Assembly: GCA_947034895.1 (NCBI GenBank)
Contig: OX344763.1
Location: 436,501 to 500,500 of the forward strand
Direction: 5' to 3'
Source: Rhytidiadelphus loreus
Lineage: Eukaryota; Streptophyta; Bryopsida; Hypnales; Hylocomiaceae
DNA length: 64,000 nucleotides
The notes under the pieces were generated by a model. That model was not told where the DNA came from. It ran no database searches and saw only the letters and a list, made by a program, of their open reading frames with translations. The translations under genes were made by a program, and so were the position numbers. This document shows positions 12,011-22,679 of this stretch, piece by piece (positions within the stretch are counted from its first letter, which is position 1; each line of letters begins with the position of its first letter).

Positions 12011-13912
12011 ATGGCAGGGGTTAGTACTTGGTATATAGTACCGGCCCGGAAGATTAGTCCGGTATATCCGGAAGATCCGCTGCACTTGCGGCATTTAGAG
12101 GACGATTTGGTTGTTTTAGGTTGTGCAGGTCTGCTGAAGAAACCCTGGAACATCCAGAGTGACCAGGTGCTCCGGGAGTTGGCGGCAGGTGCTCCAAACC
12201 AGTACGACCAGACCGTACGTGGGCATCCGGACCAGTGGACGGAGGAGTTGTGGGCGGAAGTGTACGGGTTCTCCCAAACCGGAAGCGGATTCGCTGCCCG
12301 GACGGACCAGTACCACCAGCACAAGTTCGTGAACCCACCACACGCAAAGGAGGGCTACGCGATCAAGGACTGCCGGGACGAGAGACATAGGCGGCTGCTC
12401 CGGTTTCTGCTACTGATCCTGTACCCGGATAAGAGTTCCCGGGTTACGGTAACCATGGCCAACACGATCTTCGGGGCGTTTCAGGACTGGGTCGTGAACT
12501 GGGGCCGGATCGTGGCGAGCGTGGTGGGGCGCTGCACCGGGAACTTGGCGAAGAACAAGCCGAACCCGCTCAGCACGTACTTGCTCCACCTGTACCAGCA
12601 CCGGGAACTGTTGACGGAAGACGAGGCGACGGATTACGAGACCGGGCTCATCATGCTCCAATGCAACTGCTCTGACGACGAGGAGCAGGACACGCAAGAG
12701 TCTGAGGATGAGGAGGAAGAAGCCAAGCCGGAAGTCAAGCCGGAGATCAAGGAAGAGAAGCCGGAACCGGAACCGAAGCAGATACAGAGGGAAAAGGAGG
12801 AACGGGAGCAGGCATCGGGAAGCAAAAGACGGAAGTCTACACTTCCGTCTTCCAGAGGTAAATTCCCGGGTCCCTTTCTCATCCAGGATAAACAGGAGTG
12901 GGAAGGACCCCGCTTCTTCGAGTGCGGAGAAGAGTGGATCCGGACCGCGAAGGATTACCACGACAGGCTCACGGAGATCGTACTCCGGTCCGCGGAAGTG
13001 GTGAAGTGCGAACCGGACAACCTAGTGGACGCGCTGAAGGCGTTACCGGCCGAGTCGGAATGGAACAAGATGAGGACGGAAATCCGGAACCTGAAGACGG
13101 AACGGGACGCGCTCAAGGGGAAGTTGATCTGGACGGAAGAAGAACTGCACCAGTCTCAAGGGGTGACGCAGAAGGCATACCAAGCGTTCCAGACCTTCCA
13201 GAAATGGATGGTCAGTCCGGCGGATCTCTACCACAAGGCGGCGCTGTATGACGAGATGCAGAAGACGTCCGCGGCCCTCACCAACACGAAGATAGTCCGG
13301 GTGATGGTGGAGATGTCCGGAAGGATGGAGGCATCGTTGAAGGAGTTCCGGTCCATGATGACGAACATGGATCCGAACAAGCCACTCGACTTCGGGGGAT
13401 TTCCGGAAGTTCCGGATGTCATCGCAACTCCGGCAACTCAACCTCCCATCTCGCCCATCAAACGCACAGGTCAGTTTGGGTCACTGATCCACATTGTCAC
13501 TCAAGGGGGGCCTTCATCCGGATTTCTGGGGCAGGATATGCCGGTCCGGAGCAGTTTGGATGCCCGGATCGACCTTGTCCAGAATCCGGCACGGACGCAT
13601 CCGGAGCAGTTCGAGGATATCGAACCACCTCCACCGATGCCCTTACCTACACCGGATCCCATCGAGATATCGGAGGAGGCGGAAGCAGAGGAACCGGAAG
13701 CAGAAGAAACAGAAGTGGTGGAAGATCCGAAGTCGTTGGAGAAGGCGGACCGGTCTCTCGTCCATACGGACGAGACGGATTCTGACAGTCCTCCGGTCCG
13801 GAAGACGTCGATCATCACCCGGGCGTCCCTCCGTACACCCCAAGGCAAGACTAGCATCCGGGGGCAGTTAGGATTTGACAGTAGTTCGAAGAAACAGCGG
13901 AAGGGAAAGTAG
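12011..13912 (+). CDS. Intronless GC-rich ORF, 633 aa, unknown, possibly retroelement gag-like
   Basis: I do not recognise a named family. The first ATG is at 12011 (MAGVSTWYIVPARK). Residues about 1-215 look globular and rich in aromatic residues. Residues about 216-285 are acidic and Glu/Pro/Lys-rich, followed by the basic KRRKS. Residues about 350-400 are a likely coiled coil (repeated E/K/R/L pattern around NLKTERDALKGKL). The C-terminal third is Pro/Glu-rich and ends in a basic tail (KKQRKGK). The ORF is much richer in GC than its surroundings, has no introns and has a TATA box just upstream. That fits a retroelement structural ORF or a transferred or young gene, but no reverse transcriptase, protease or long terminal repeats could be seen beside it. 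The open frame over 1.9 kb in repeat-rich DNA argues for recent function. Confidence 0.6.
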   Translation: MAGVSTWYIVPARKISPVYPEDPLHLRHLEDDLVVLGCAGLLKKPWNIQSDQVLRELAAGAPNQYDQTVRGHPDQWTEELWAEVYGFSQTGSGFAARTDQYHQHKFVNPPHAKEGYAIKDCRDERHRRLLRFLLLILYPDKSSRVTVTMANTIFGAFQDWVVNWGRIVASVVGRCTGNLAKNKPNPLSTYLLHLYQHRELLTEDEATDYETGLIMLQCNCSDDEEQDTQESEDEEEEAKPEVKPEIKEEKPEPEPKQIQREKEEREQASGSKRRKSTLPSSRGKFPGPFLIQDKQEWEGPRFFECGEEWIRTAKDYHDRLTEIVLRSAEVVKCEPDNLVDALKALPAESEWNKMRTEIRNLKTERDALKGKLIWTEEELHQSQGVTQKAYQAFQTFQKWMVSPADLYHKAALYDEMQKTSAALTNTKIVRVMVEMSGRMEASLKEFRSMMTNMDPNKPLDFGGFPEVPDVIATPATQPPISPIKRTGQFGSLIHIVTQGGPSSGFLGQDMPVRSSLDARIDLVQNPARTHPEQFEDIEPPPPMPLPTPDPIEISEEAEAEEPEAEETEVVEDPKSLEKADRSLVHTDETDSDSPPVRKTSIITRASLRTPQGKTSIRGQLGFDSSSKKQRKGK

Positions 13913-16130
13913 ATAGTTAGACTGATAGTGTTTTTAGTTATCTTTTTGTTAGACTTAGAGTTCCGGGTCTCAGTCAGAACCCGGATTCCGGATTTTCAGG
14001 GGTAAGTTTCAGTTAACTTATCCACCCGGACTTTTAGGGCAGTTTAGGATGGTGTTTAGTGGCACTTTCCGCGGGTTTTACGGCATGTTGTTTTGTTTAT
14101 AAAAGGAAGGGACCGCTTGTGGTCTTGGATTCCTTTTCTTGCTATTCCTTATTTTGAGCAGTAAATATATGTATGCATTTTTTTATTGTCTTTTTACTCA
14201 TTGCCTTAGTTTTCTTTGTGGGTCCTTGGTTTCATGTTCTTTGGGAGTTTGAAGGTTGCTTGGGCGTTTGCTTGAAGGTTTTGGCTACAGAGTAGAGAGG
14301 TGGTAAGGAGGAGTCCGGATTCAGGGTTTCCCGGGTCTGTGAACTGTGTGTTGTCCAGGGAAGCAGTTCTAGCGTGTCTAGGAAGTTGTGCGGAGTCCGG
14401 CGTTGGTGGTGTGGGTGCGAGTCCGGAAGGCCAGGGAGGGTTCCGTGCGGAGATAAGCAACCGTCTGTGGAAAAACCCCGCTCACCTGGAAAGTTCCGTC
14501 CGTCTGCAAAACACAAGTTGGAGTGCTAGTACCGGACCCCGTCTCAGTTTCCGAGTAAGTCTTGTATTTGTCGTTGTAGCAAGGGGAGTCGGATTGTATT
14601 CTGAGTGACCTACTTCTGGAGAAATCCGAAGTTGTGAGGGTCAGCCAGTGTGTTCCTTGTTTGTGACGGAAAGATCTTTGGGTACGTGTCATTAGGAAGT
14701 TAGAGTTTGTCGGATACAAGGAGTGGTGTTGTCCTTACCCCTCCGGAAAAGTCAGTGAGGACCCTCTGAAGGTAAAACAGAGGTATCGAAAACCGTGTGT
14801 TAAAGTTACGGATCTGGTGTTTGTGATAATCCGGATCCGGTAGAGAGTCCGGATAGAGATAGAATCTGGTTGGGGAGTAAAAATTGAAGTAGTTACAATA
14901 AACCGGATTAGACGGAATTTAGAACACCCTCTGGGGTTCCCTGGGATGATATTCCGTGTCATCTTGCCACGTTGTTGTGGTTAAGAGCGCTTACTACAGT
15001 ATTACGCGTACGACACACCACCCAAGGCTGGCCGTAAAGTTCATAAGTGGGACCTTTTCTCCCACACCATTCCAGACAAATCTCCCTGGGTCCTACTCTA
15101 GGTTGTCAATGTGTCCATAGAAGAGCCAAATTGAGGACTTCTTCTATCCTCTGCTGATTTGAGAGACTCTTACTCTATGAAAATAACTTGGGGGTCCGCT
15201 TGGTCTGCGCCTTCTACTCTCTTCAAGGTTGGGAAGAAACATCCTTGCTGTGGGGAGGACTGTGAATCCCGGGGTCGTCCAACTCTCTAGCCAATTGTGA
15301 GCTTGCCCCTTACCCTCGTAGATTCTCCTCTCGAAACCTGTATCACTATTTGTAGAATTACGTTGTTTTCTTGCTCATACTACCTTAGCCACTCGTTTCC
15401 TTTAGCTTGGGGGAGATCGTCAATCAACAAAGCATACCATTGGGTTTGTATGGTTGCCACTGCGGCTCTCTAGGCTCCTTCTTCGTCTAGCTTGGTACAT
15501 TTCTTAGCAGGAATTTATGTTGAAAAAAACAACAAGGGCCTTTTCTACAAGACAAGGAGCTATTTTTGAGTTGCCCTTGTATATGTTTGCGCCTCTCCTA
15601 TTTTGAAGTTTTATTGATCTTTGTTGAGTTTTATCAAGTTACAAGTGTAGAGAAAGAATGGCTAATTAATAATAAAGATTTGAAAAAAGAAGCTCAAATA
15701 ATAGCCAAATTTCCTATAGACAGCCAAGATGTATTGTCTATATTGAAATTATTTAATATATATAGTAAAAATATATTGAGGCAAGTTTGATGTCTACTTC
15801 ACGCCTACTGTTAGATGGGTTTGGGGGTCTCTAAGAGATTGTTTTGGGGTTGTTCCACATGTTGGAAACCACGGTAATGGGCAATTGCGGTTTTCCATTA
15901 AAATGGTGGTTTAAGGGACCAACTAGGGCATGAGATCTTGCAAAAGATGATGCCATACGTGATGCCATACGTAAACGATTAGTGATTTGGGCACACATGG
16001 GACACAATCGATCCTTGATATGAGATGAATAGGTGCCTTAGTACACCTCAGTCTCCATTCCTTTATGTACAAATGCCAATGGAATACCACCATTTTAACG
16101 AAATTGTCCGTAGTAGTGCAATCACATTAT

Positions 16131-16133
<3 letters not shown>
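13913..16133. other. Downstream region, no gene seen
   Basis: 13913-15000 shares the TCCGGA/CCGG-rich composition of the upstream ORF and may be its 3' untranslated or element-end sequence. 15000-15500 looks like decayed coding sequence on the minus strand with several stops; I cannot name it. From 15550 the sequence is AT-rich. Confidence 0.4.
14098..14106 (+). promoter_or_regulatory. TATA-like box downstream of the GC-rich ORF
   Basis: TATAAAAGG occurs about 190 bp after the stop codon. It could drive a second transcript or belong to an element end. The following kilobase has no long frame with recognisable content. Confidence 0.3.

Positions 16134-16175
<42 letters not shown>
16134..16175. 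repeat. AT dinucleotide microsatellite
   Basis: An uninterrupted TA/AT run of about 42 bp. Confidence 0.95.
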
Positions 16176-16176
<1 letters not shown>

Positions 16177-18600
16177 CTCAAAAAATAATAATAATTTTAA
16201 AAATATTTTAAAAATATTCTTTTTTTTAAATTGAAAAAGATATTTAAAAATTAATTAATTAATATTATTTGACATAGTAGTCTTTCAACCACGTAAAATT
16301 GTGCCAATGTGCTATTGTAGCGAAGTTCCTATAATCTGGGAGCTTTGGAGAACTCACAATCTTTCAGAGGCCCGAAAACACATCTAATGCTCAACCATAT
16401 TAATTCCTAAAGAACCAGGGTGTTTTTTTTGAAAAAAACACTCAAAATTGTCATTTCTATTGCAAGGTATAAAACTTTTAAAGTTTTTATTTTTGCATAT
16501 CTAAATATAAAATCTTGCACTAGACTATCATGAGATTTATGTGGTAGAAATTTCAAAAACTTTGACCTTGTGGATTGTAAGATATCTATGTTTAACCCCT
16601 AAATGGTTTTGACTATGTTTTCACCAAAATCACTCCAAAACTACTATTTCTAGGACAAATATCAAATTTTTGAAAAATATCATTTTTAGATACATGTAAC
16701 CATAAGATCTTATAGTACACTAGTTTGAAAAGATGTGAAAATTATTTCAGAAATTTCCACTATGTAGATTGCAAGATATTATTTAGAGTTTGAAGTGACA
16801 AAAATCCTTTTTTTGTCCCTACAAAAAATCAAATAGCTGCACTTTATAAGGTCACTTCAATAGCTGCATTTTTGTATGAAAAAAATGTCCAAAATAGTGG
16901 TTACTCTTTGAATTCCTACTTCAAGGCAAGTTGGATACATGCTTGAAAACTTTTAGATCATTTGGAATTGTACAACATATAGGAAAAAATTAATATTAAG
17001 TAAAATATAGTGAATGATCCAAAATAATAAATTATTAAAAATTTATTTATGGAATTGAAAAATGCCAATTCCAATGGTTGTAATGTTGTAATAAACAATC
17101 TATACCTAAATTTTTTATTTATTTCCATAAATATTCAAAATTGAGTTAAATAAAGGACTTCAAAGTTTGTTTTAGAGTAGAGATTCTATAACTTGCAAAC
17201 TACCGCAATTTGCAACTCCTCATAACTTTCATCTTAGTAATCAAACGAAATGATTCAAACATTTCCATGTACATATAAATCTAGAGAATCAATTCCAAAT
17301 TTTTATTTTTTAAGAAAGTTATTTTTCAAGGGAATTTTTTTTACCCAAGTTTGTCTACTGAGCAAAAAAAACTATATATCATACAATAACATTTTAATCA
17401 TGTAGTCAAAAGTTATGAAAATTGTTGGGCCTTAAAGCTACTCCTTGGACATATGTTATGCGAGATGTTATGTAAAAATTTCAAAGAAATAAAAACTTCA
17501 TTTATAGTAAGCTTCCTAAAATTGTTTTGCACCTTCCATGACTGGATTTTTTGGCTTTGAATCTTCTTAACTCATAGTTTTGCACTACCGGTATTGAGTA
17601 TAAGATTAAAGCTTTTCATGTTGAAGATTTTAGTTGGGAGTCAAGTTTTTTTTTTCTTAAAAAGCACACTTAAATTTCATTCTATAAAAAAAATTTAGGC
17701 AGAGGTAGATAAAGAGACTGAATAAAAAATTAATTTGTGAATAGCTCTCAGATGGAATTGAAACACAATAATCTCAAAGGTGAGATTGTTTTGGCAAGCA
17801 AAATTAACCTTGGCAAACAATTCTTTTGAAAAATTGTAAAAATTGAATTAAAAAACAAACCTAGTACGTTATTTTTTGAAAAAGATTCTATGATTTCCTA
17901 TAGAATAAGATGCTCCAAACTTTTACATCAGTAATACAAATGAAATGAATCAAAACTTTCTACGTAGGCAAAATCTATGAGAATAAAACAAAATAAATAA
18001 TTTCCAAAATCTTTATTTTTGCCTAGCCAAATTGCTTTGAAGCTTATTGTGGCATAACTTTTGCTCTTAGGTACCAATTGAAAGAATAATTATATTCTTG
18101 TAAAGTCAATGTGTTTTTCTATCTTCAATAAAAGTTTTAAAAAATAATGTCAAAAATCGAGGTTACAAGAACTTACCTAAATCTCAAATATTCCTTAGAG
18201 GACACTTGGGACTTTAGAGCTTTAGGTAGACTTAAGGTCTATTTGAAGCCTACTTCAACAAACTTTTATTTTATGTATAAAACTTTTAGAATCTAAAAAT
18301 AGAACCTAGGTAGCACATGTGTATTTTCTTACTATTACCTATATATTAATATGAAAAGAGCACCCAATGAGCCTCAAGCTATGGAAAAAAATAGCAAAAA
18401 TGCTAAATTGTCATCACCATCAAATTGAAACATCGCCATCACTAATGAATTCCAACCTTGCCTTCTTATCATTCTGAACCCTAATCCTAATCCTAAACCC
18501 CACTCACATATTGTTCAGCATCAACCTCGCACTCTTTGCCTTGGCCGAGCTCTCATGACATCCCCTGGGTTGCTTATGACATCACTTCCGGGCTAAGTAA
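16176..18600. other. AT-rich intergenic, no gene
   Basis: No open frame of note. Loosely repeated phrases such as TTGCAAGATAT and GAAATTTC with nearby TATGTAGATT-like text recur here, and again at about 25370 and 59060, suggesting a very old dispersed repeat. Confidence 0.5.
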
Positions 18601-18781
18601 CCACTATACCGGGCCCGTTTACTGCGATGCCCCGAGGGAAGCGAAATGAACAGCAACGGAACTTATTGGGGGGCCCAAGCTCCAGGAATTCGGAGAGAGG
18701 AAGCCTTAGGGTTTCAGTTATCTGAGCTTAACAAGGAGAGACCGCGAGAAACAAAGAGGGACTGTGAGAAGAGTGTGAGCC

Positions 18782-18916
18782 ATGTCCATACGAAACTCAT
18801 TTAGCTCAAGCTTAGTTAGTGTCGTCGCCATTGGTGCTGCTTCACTTCACTTCGTGTCGAGAGCAGGCCCCCGCCCCTCCCCGCTCTGTTCTTCTTCTTC
18901 GCGACTTCTTCTGTAG
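18782..18916 (+). other. Possible upstream ORF in the SYS1 leader
   Basis: A 44-codon frame (ATG 18782, stop 18914-18916) lies about 225 bp before the SYS1 start in the GC-richer region that probably holds the promoter and 5' leader. If the transcript includes it, it could lower SYS1 translation. The peptide (starting MSIRNSFSSS) has no recognisable domain and the transcription start is not known. Confidence 0.3.
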
Positions 18917-19140
18917 CGCTCTTGTTTTGTTTGGTGGTTTTAGGCCTTGTTAACCTTTTTGCTGCATGACCATACCCGCGCGCCATGCCCACGCGTTGCT
19001 GCTGCTGCTGTTCGTGGCGCAGGACGTCCGATCGCTCCGTTTGCTAGCGCCGGCCCGTTCTTGATCCTGCTTGTTGCTTGCGTGCTGACTTGCCGGCTTT
19101 GGGGCGGACGCTTCCGGGATTGCACGCGCATTGGGGCGCC

Positions 19141-20165
19141 ATGTTTTATGGGGCGATGATATGGGATCCGTGGCTGATCCTGGCGCAGATAGTGTGCATC
19201 CAGTCCCTTTACTACATGAGCTTGGGAATCTTCTTGTGGGCGTTCGTGGGCACCCAAGTGCCTGAACTCACGCTCAAGTATTTCTTCAATCACTCACTGG
19301 TCACTGGCGCTTCCGTGGTGGGCTGGAGTATCATCGCGGCCTTCATTGTCAACGCTTTGTGCGGGTGAGCATCGTTTCTTCGATTACCATCCTCTTGAAT
19401 TAATCTCACCATTGCCAAGGTCTAGTCAACTCGGAAGAATGGTTGGATGGAGGACTTGGCTTCCATCGCGTGCAGAGCCACCACTGGCGATTAAGTCCCA
19501 AAATGTAGGTTCAGTGACTTTGGGTGGTGGAGCCCGACTCGAAGCAAGTGAGGCTGAAGATTAGGGTAACGAGGTCTGCTGAGATGCTTGTTCCACTCCA
19601 CAACAAAAAATGCTGAGATAGATCAAGCATTTTCAGACCTGAACCAAAAGACAGCAAACTCCTAGAGCTCCAGGATCTAGTTCTGAAGTTTGCACAGAGG
19701 AAAAATTTATTTGCCGCGTACTGCCGCCCCTTTCTAATTGATTTGTGTGGTGGTGTATCTTTTGACAGAGCGGCTTACGTGTTTATATTGGTGGAGAGGG
19801 CCAAAAAGTGCCTGGATTTCACCGTGACCCTGTACATTATTCATCTCATTTTATGTTGTCTTTACACGGGTTTCCCCACCAGCTTCTTATGGTGGTTCGT
19901 GTATGTCATATGCATGGTGGTCACCGCTCTGCTTGGAGAGTGGCTGTGTATGCGACGAGAGCTGAAAGACATTCCTATGCGAGGCACTCGACTTGGTAAG
20001 TGCTCTTTCGCTCTCCCTTCTTTACTTGCAATATGATGCAGTGATACATGGAAACATGATGAACTCCTTGTCCCAGTACAAAATATTCAGAAACACGAGA
20101 ATTACGTGAATTCAGTTTATGTTACTCGAAACTGAAACATACTTATGTTGTCTGCAGATGTGTGA
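19141..20165 (+). CDS. SYS1: SYS1 homologue, Golgi integral membrane protein
   Basis: Three coding exons join in phase: 19141-19364, 19769-19995 and 20158-20165, giving 152 residues. SYS1 is a small four-helix membrane protein of the Golgi/TGN; in yeast and animals it is the receptor that brings the ARF-like GTPase Arl3/ARFRP1 to the membrane, upstream of Arl1 and GRIP golgins. Family marks are WDPWLILAQIVCIQSLYY at the N terminus, CLDFTVTLYIIHL in the third helix, and GEWLCMRRELKDIPM at the end. The length matches plant and animal SYS1. Four hydrophobic segments lie at roughly residues 11-34, 54-81, 91-109 and 114-134. The start MFYGAMIWDPW is typical for plants; an upstream in-frame extension is not needed. 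Exon 3 supplies only the last two codons and the stop. This is the clearest host gene in the window. Confidence 0.93.
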
Positions 20166-21629
20166 GCACTGGAATTGAACAGGTTCCTGGGTCCTGTATA
20201 CCCAAGTGAACTTTTGTTTGATTTAAAGCAGCAATTTTATGTTCTAGTAGAGGGAGCTCCTCTTTCTATTGATGGACTTTCTTAGGGTTTGTATACTTAC
20301 CCGTTGGCAGCCTTTGGTACTTTGACCTTGTACCAGATCTTGATCTGTTCCCTGGATCCAGCATTGTGTTTTCCCTCCCTCTTCATGTATACTGAATTAT
20401 GACCTTTCAGAAAACATGGTGGACGTCTTTGTTTTATTTGAAGCAGGTAACTCATAAGCTCAGATGTTGTCGTTGCGTCGCCAATTTTTCAATCTTCAGA
20501 TCTGTTCAATCTGAACCCTAAACACAATCCCTTGCCTCTATTGAATTTTCTTCAATAGTGACCTGCCTGAATAAGATGTAACATGTTCTGCCTGACACTT
20601 TTATTGGTTGACTTTATATTGTTCGATTCCTATAACACGGAACTGCTTTACTTTTTTAATTGCTGTGTCGGGTAACCTTAGTATTCCCCCTTGGAATTTA
20701 ATTGTCATGTATGTGAGAATTATTCTTTAACCACATGCATGACATTCATACGTTCTACAACTGTTTGCATCATATTGTTCGTTTGATGACATATTAAACA
20801 ACAGGATATGCAACAACATGTATATCTGTTTACTATAGGTTGTTTACTATCTATTTCTTGAACTCAAGGTATTTGGGGATATGTATCAAAGAAAGAAATT
20901 GTCAAGAGGATTGAGTTTTGAACACCTCCAGTATACTTAACTCAAGCCATCAAAGAAGAGGATTAGGTTTGGAACACCTAAAGTATTCTTGAATTCAATC
21001 TATTAAAGAAGAATATTGTCATGATGATGATTGAACCTTGAATTGTTAAGAGATTCTTCATTGAACTCGAGCTATTAAAGAAGAATATTGTCATGATGAT
21101 TGAATCTTGAATTGTTAAGAGATTCTTCAATGAACTAGGAGATGAATCCAATGTATTATGAGCCCTTTTCTAGAGTATGGATACTTGCCATTAAATGTCA
21201 AGAAGACATTAGAATACTGTAATTATACCACCAATAATTTAGAGGGCAATATAAATTTTTTGTACCATTTTCTTATGATAAGCACTATTTGTCAAGAGGT
21301 AGTCTATCAATGGCACAAATGACATCCCACTCCCTCCAAAATACATTACCCTTAAGTAGATAAAAGAGGCATTTAAAAAAGTCTTAAATAAAGCAAAGCC
21401 TTGAAATGCATTTTGTATGAGTCTTCACCCTAAATCCTAAATCATGTGCACTTAATATTTGTTTTTCATTTAAATCAAATTTCTATTTCTATTGTTCATA
21501 TTATTGTTTAACCACTAAAGGACCAAAGAACCTACTTTAGGCTTTTTTAGAACTTGATAGGTTCTTTTGACTTCATATCTTAGTAGTCTTGTATGAAATT
21601 TTTAGGATGGGTGCTACTCATCATAATCT
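20166..21629. other. SYS1 3' flank and AT-rich sequence
   Basis: The first few hundred bases are probably 3' untranslated sequence of SYS1. A two-copy tandem duplication of about 66 bp lies at 20999-21133 (GAAGAATATTGTCATGATGA and following). No gene seen. Confidence 0.5.
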
Positions 21630-22491
21630 ATGTGTGAAGCTATGTTTTACATCATTCCAATAAATATTGCAAGATCTAGAAAGGGAATGTCTTCAAGGAA
21701 AAGTAGATATCAAGTTAAATCTTTTGAAGATAACCAAGGAAGACATTTAAAGTTAGAAGATCAAGAAAGTCTAGAGCTAATTCAAACTTTGAAAAAACAC
21801 TTTAAAACCCATAAGAGAATGAAAGATGAAGTTTAGAAGGAAGAATAGATGAACTTAAGGAGATTATGTCTGTCCAAGTGCAAACTTAGCATTTAGAAAG
21901 TAGATTTTAACCTAAAAATCATAGACAAAATCTAAGGTCAAATTGAGTTTAGGAGTTGATAGAAATGAATGGATGAAGTTTAAATTGCCCTTCTAAAGGC
22001 AAAACTTCATCCAAGTCTAACTTTCTCTAAGAGCATCAAATTTGAATGAATATTATGTTTTTAAAATTTTCATGATATAATCTTTAACTTAGAATTGATA
22101 TATTTTGACTATAAACTCTTTTTCCAAAAACCATAGTAGCCTTTGGTTGTTTGGCCAAAAATTGTAATTTTGTGTTAAGTTTTAATGATTTATCTTGTAG
22201 TTCACATCCAATAGGCAATTAAAAAGATCCATTTCTTGGAAGGCACAATGGACCACACCTAAACACCCAATTAGGAAAAATTTGCACATAAACACTAGAA
22301 CTTGCTTGTGTTTGTTTAAATACCAAAGGTGGATATTGAAATGCTCACATATGTCCACAAAGTTCCAACTTTTGAGATATTTTCAAATATTTCTTTTAGG
22401 TTATTTCCTCATGCACTTAGGAGAGTTTGAAATTTTCAAGTTGACTTTACTATGGGTTTTTTCATCCTTTGCATTTTGCTCATGTCCATGA
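21630..22491 (+). other. Decayed gene-like sequence with PLLGR-related stretch
   Basis: An open frame at 21630-21836 encodes a Lys/Glu-rich peptide of about 68 residues with no recognisable domain. At about 22228 a stretch reading DPFLGRHNG corresponds to the PLLGR exon at 5627, 9484 and 10422. The flanks also share the phrase GGATGAAGTTT with those regions. This looks like another diverged paralogue without an intact structure. Confidence 0.3.
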
Positions 22492-22633
22492 ATAAGTAGG
22501 TTCCCAAATGATCAATGATGGCAAACTTTTGTAACTACTTCGCATGGCATGGACTTGTTTATTCATTAAATTCCAATAAAATCTTACTATAATCTTGCAA
22601 TTATATGTTAGTGGGTTTAGCAACAAAGGTTGC

Positions 22634-22636
<3 letters not shown>

Positions 22637-22676
<40 letters not shown>
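22637..22676. repeat. AT dinucleotide microsatellite
   Basis: An uninterrupted AT run of about 40 bp. Confidence 0.95.

Positions 22677-22679
<3 letters not shown>

Noticed and set aside
12054..12961. Long minus-strand frames opposite the GC-rich ORF
   Set aside because: They are shadows of the high-GC coding strand with Arg/Pro/Leu-rich composition.
18470..18500. CCCTAATCCTAATCCTAAACCCC as interstitial telomere sequence
   Set aside because: The period is 6 with mismatches and only three units; chance or a promoter telo-box-like site is as likely.
19078..19140. Upstream extension of SYS1 by 21 residues
   Set aside because: The 19078 start would be a non-ATG codon; the conserved family N terminus starts at the ATG at 19141.
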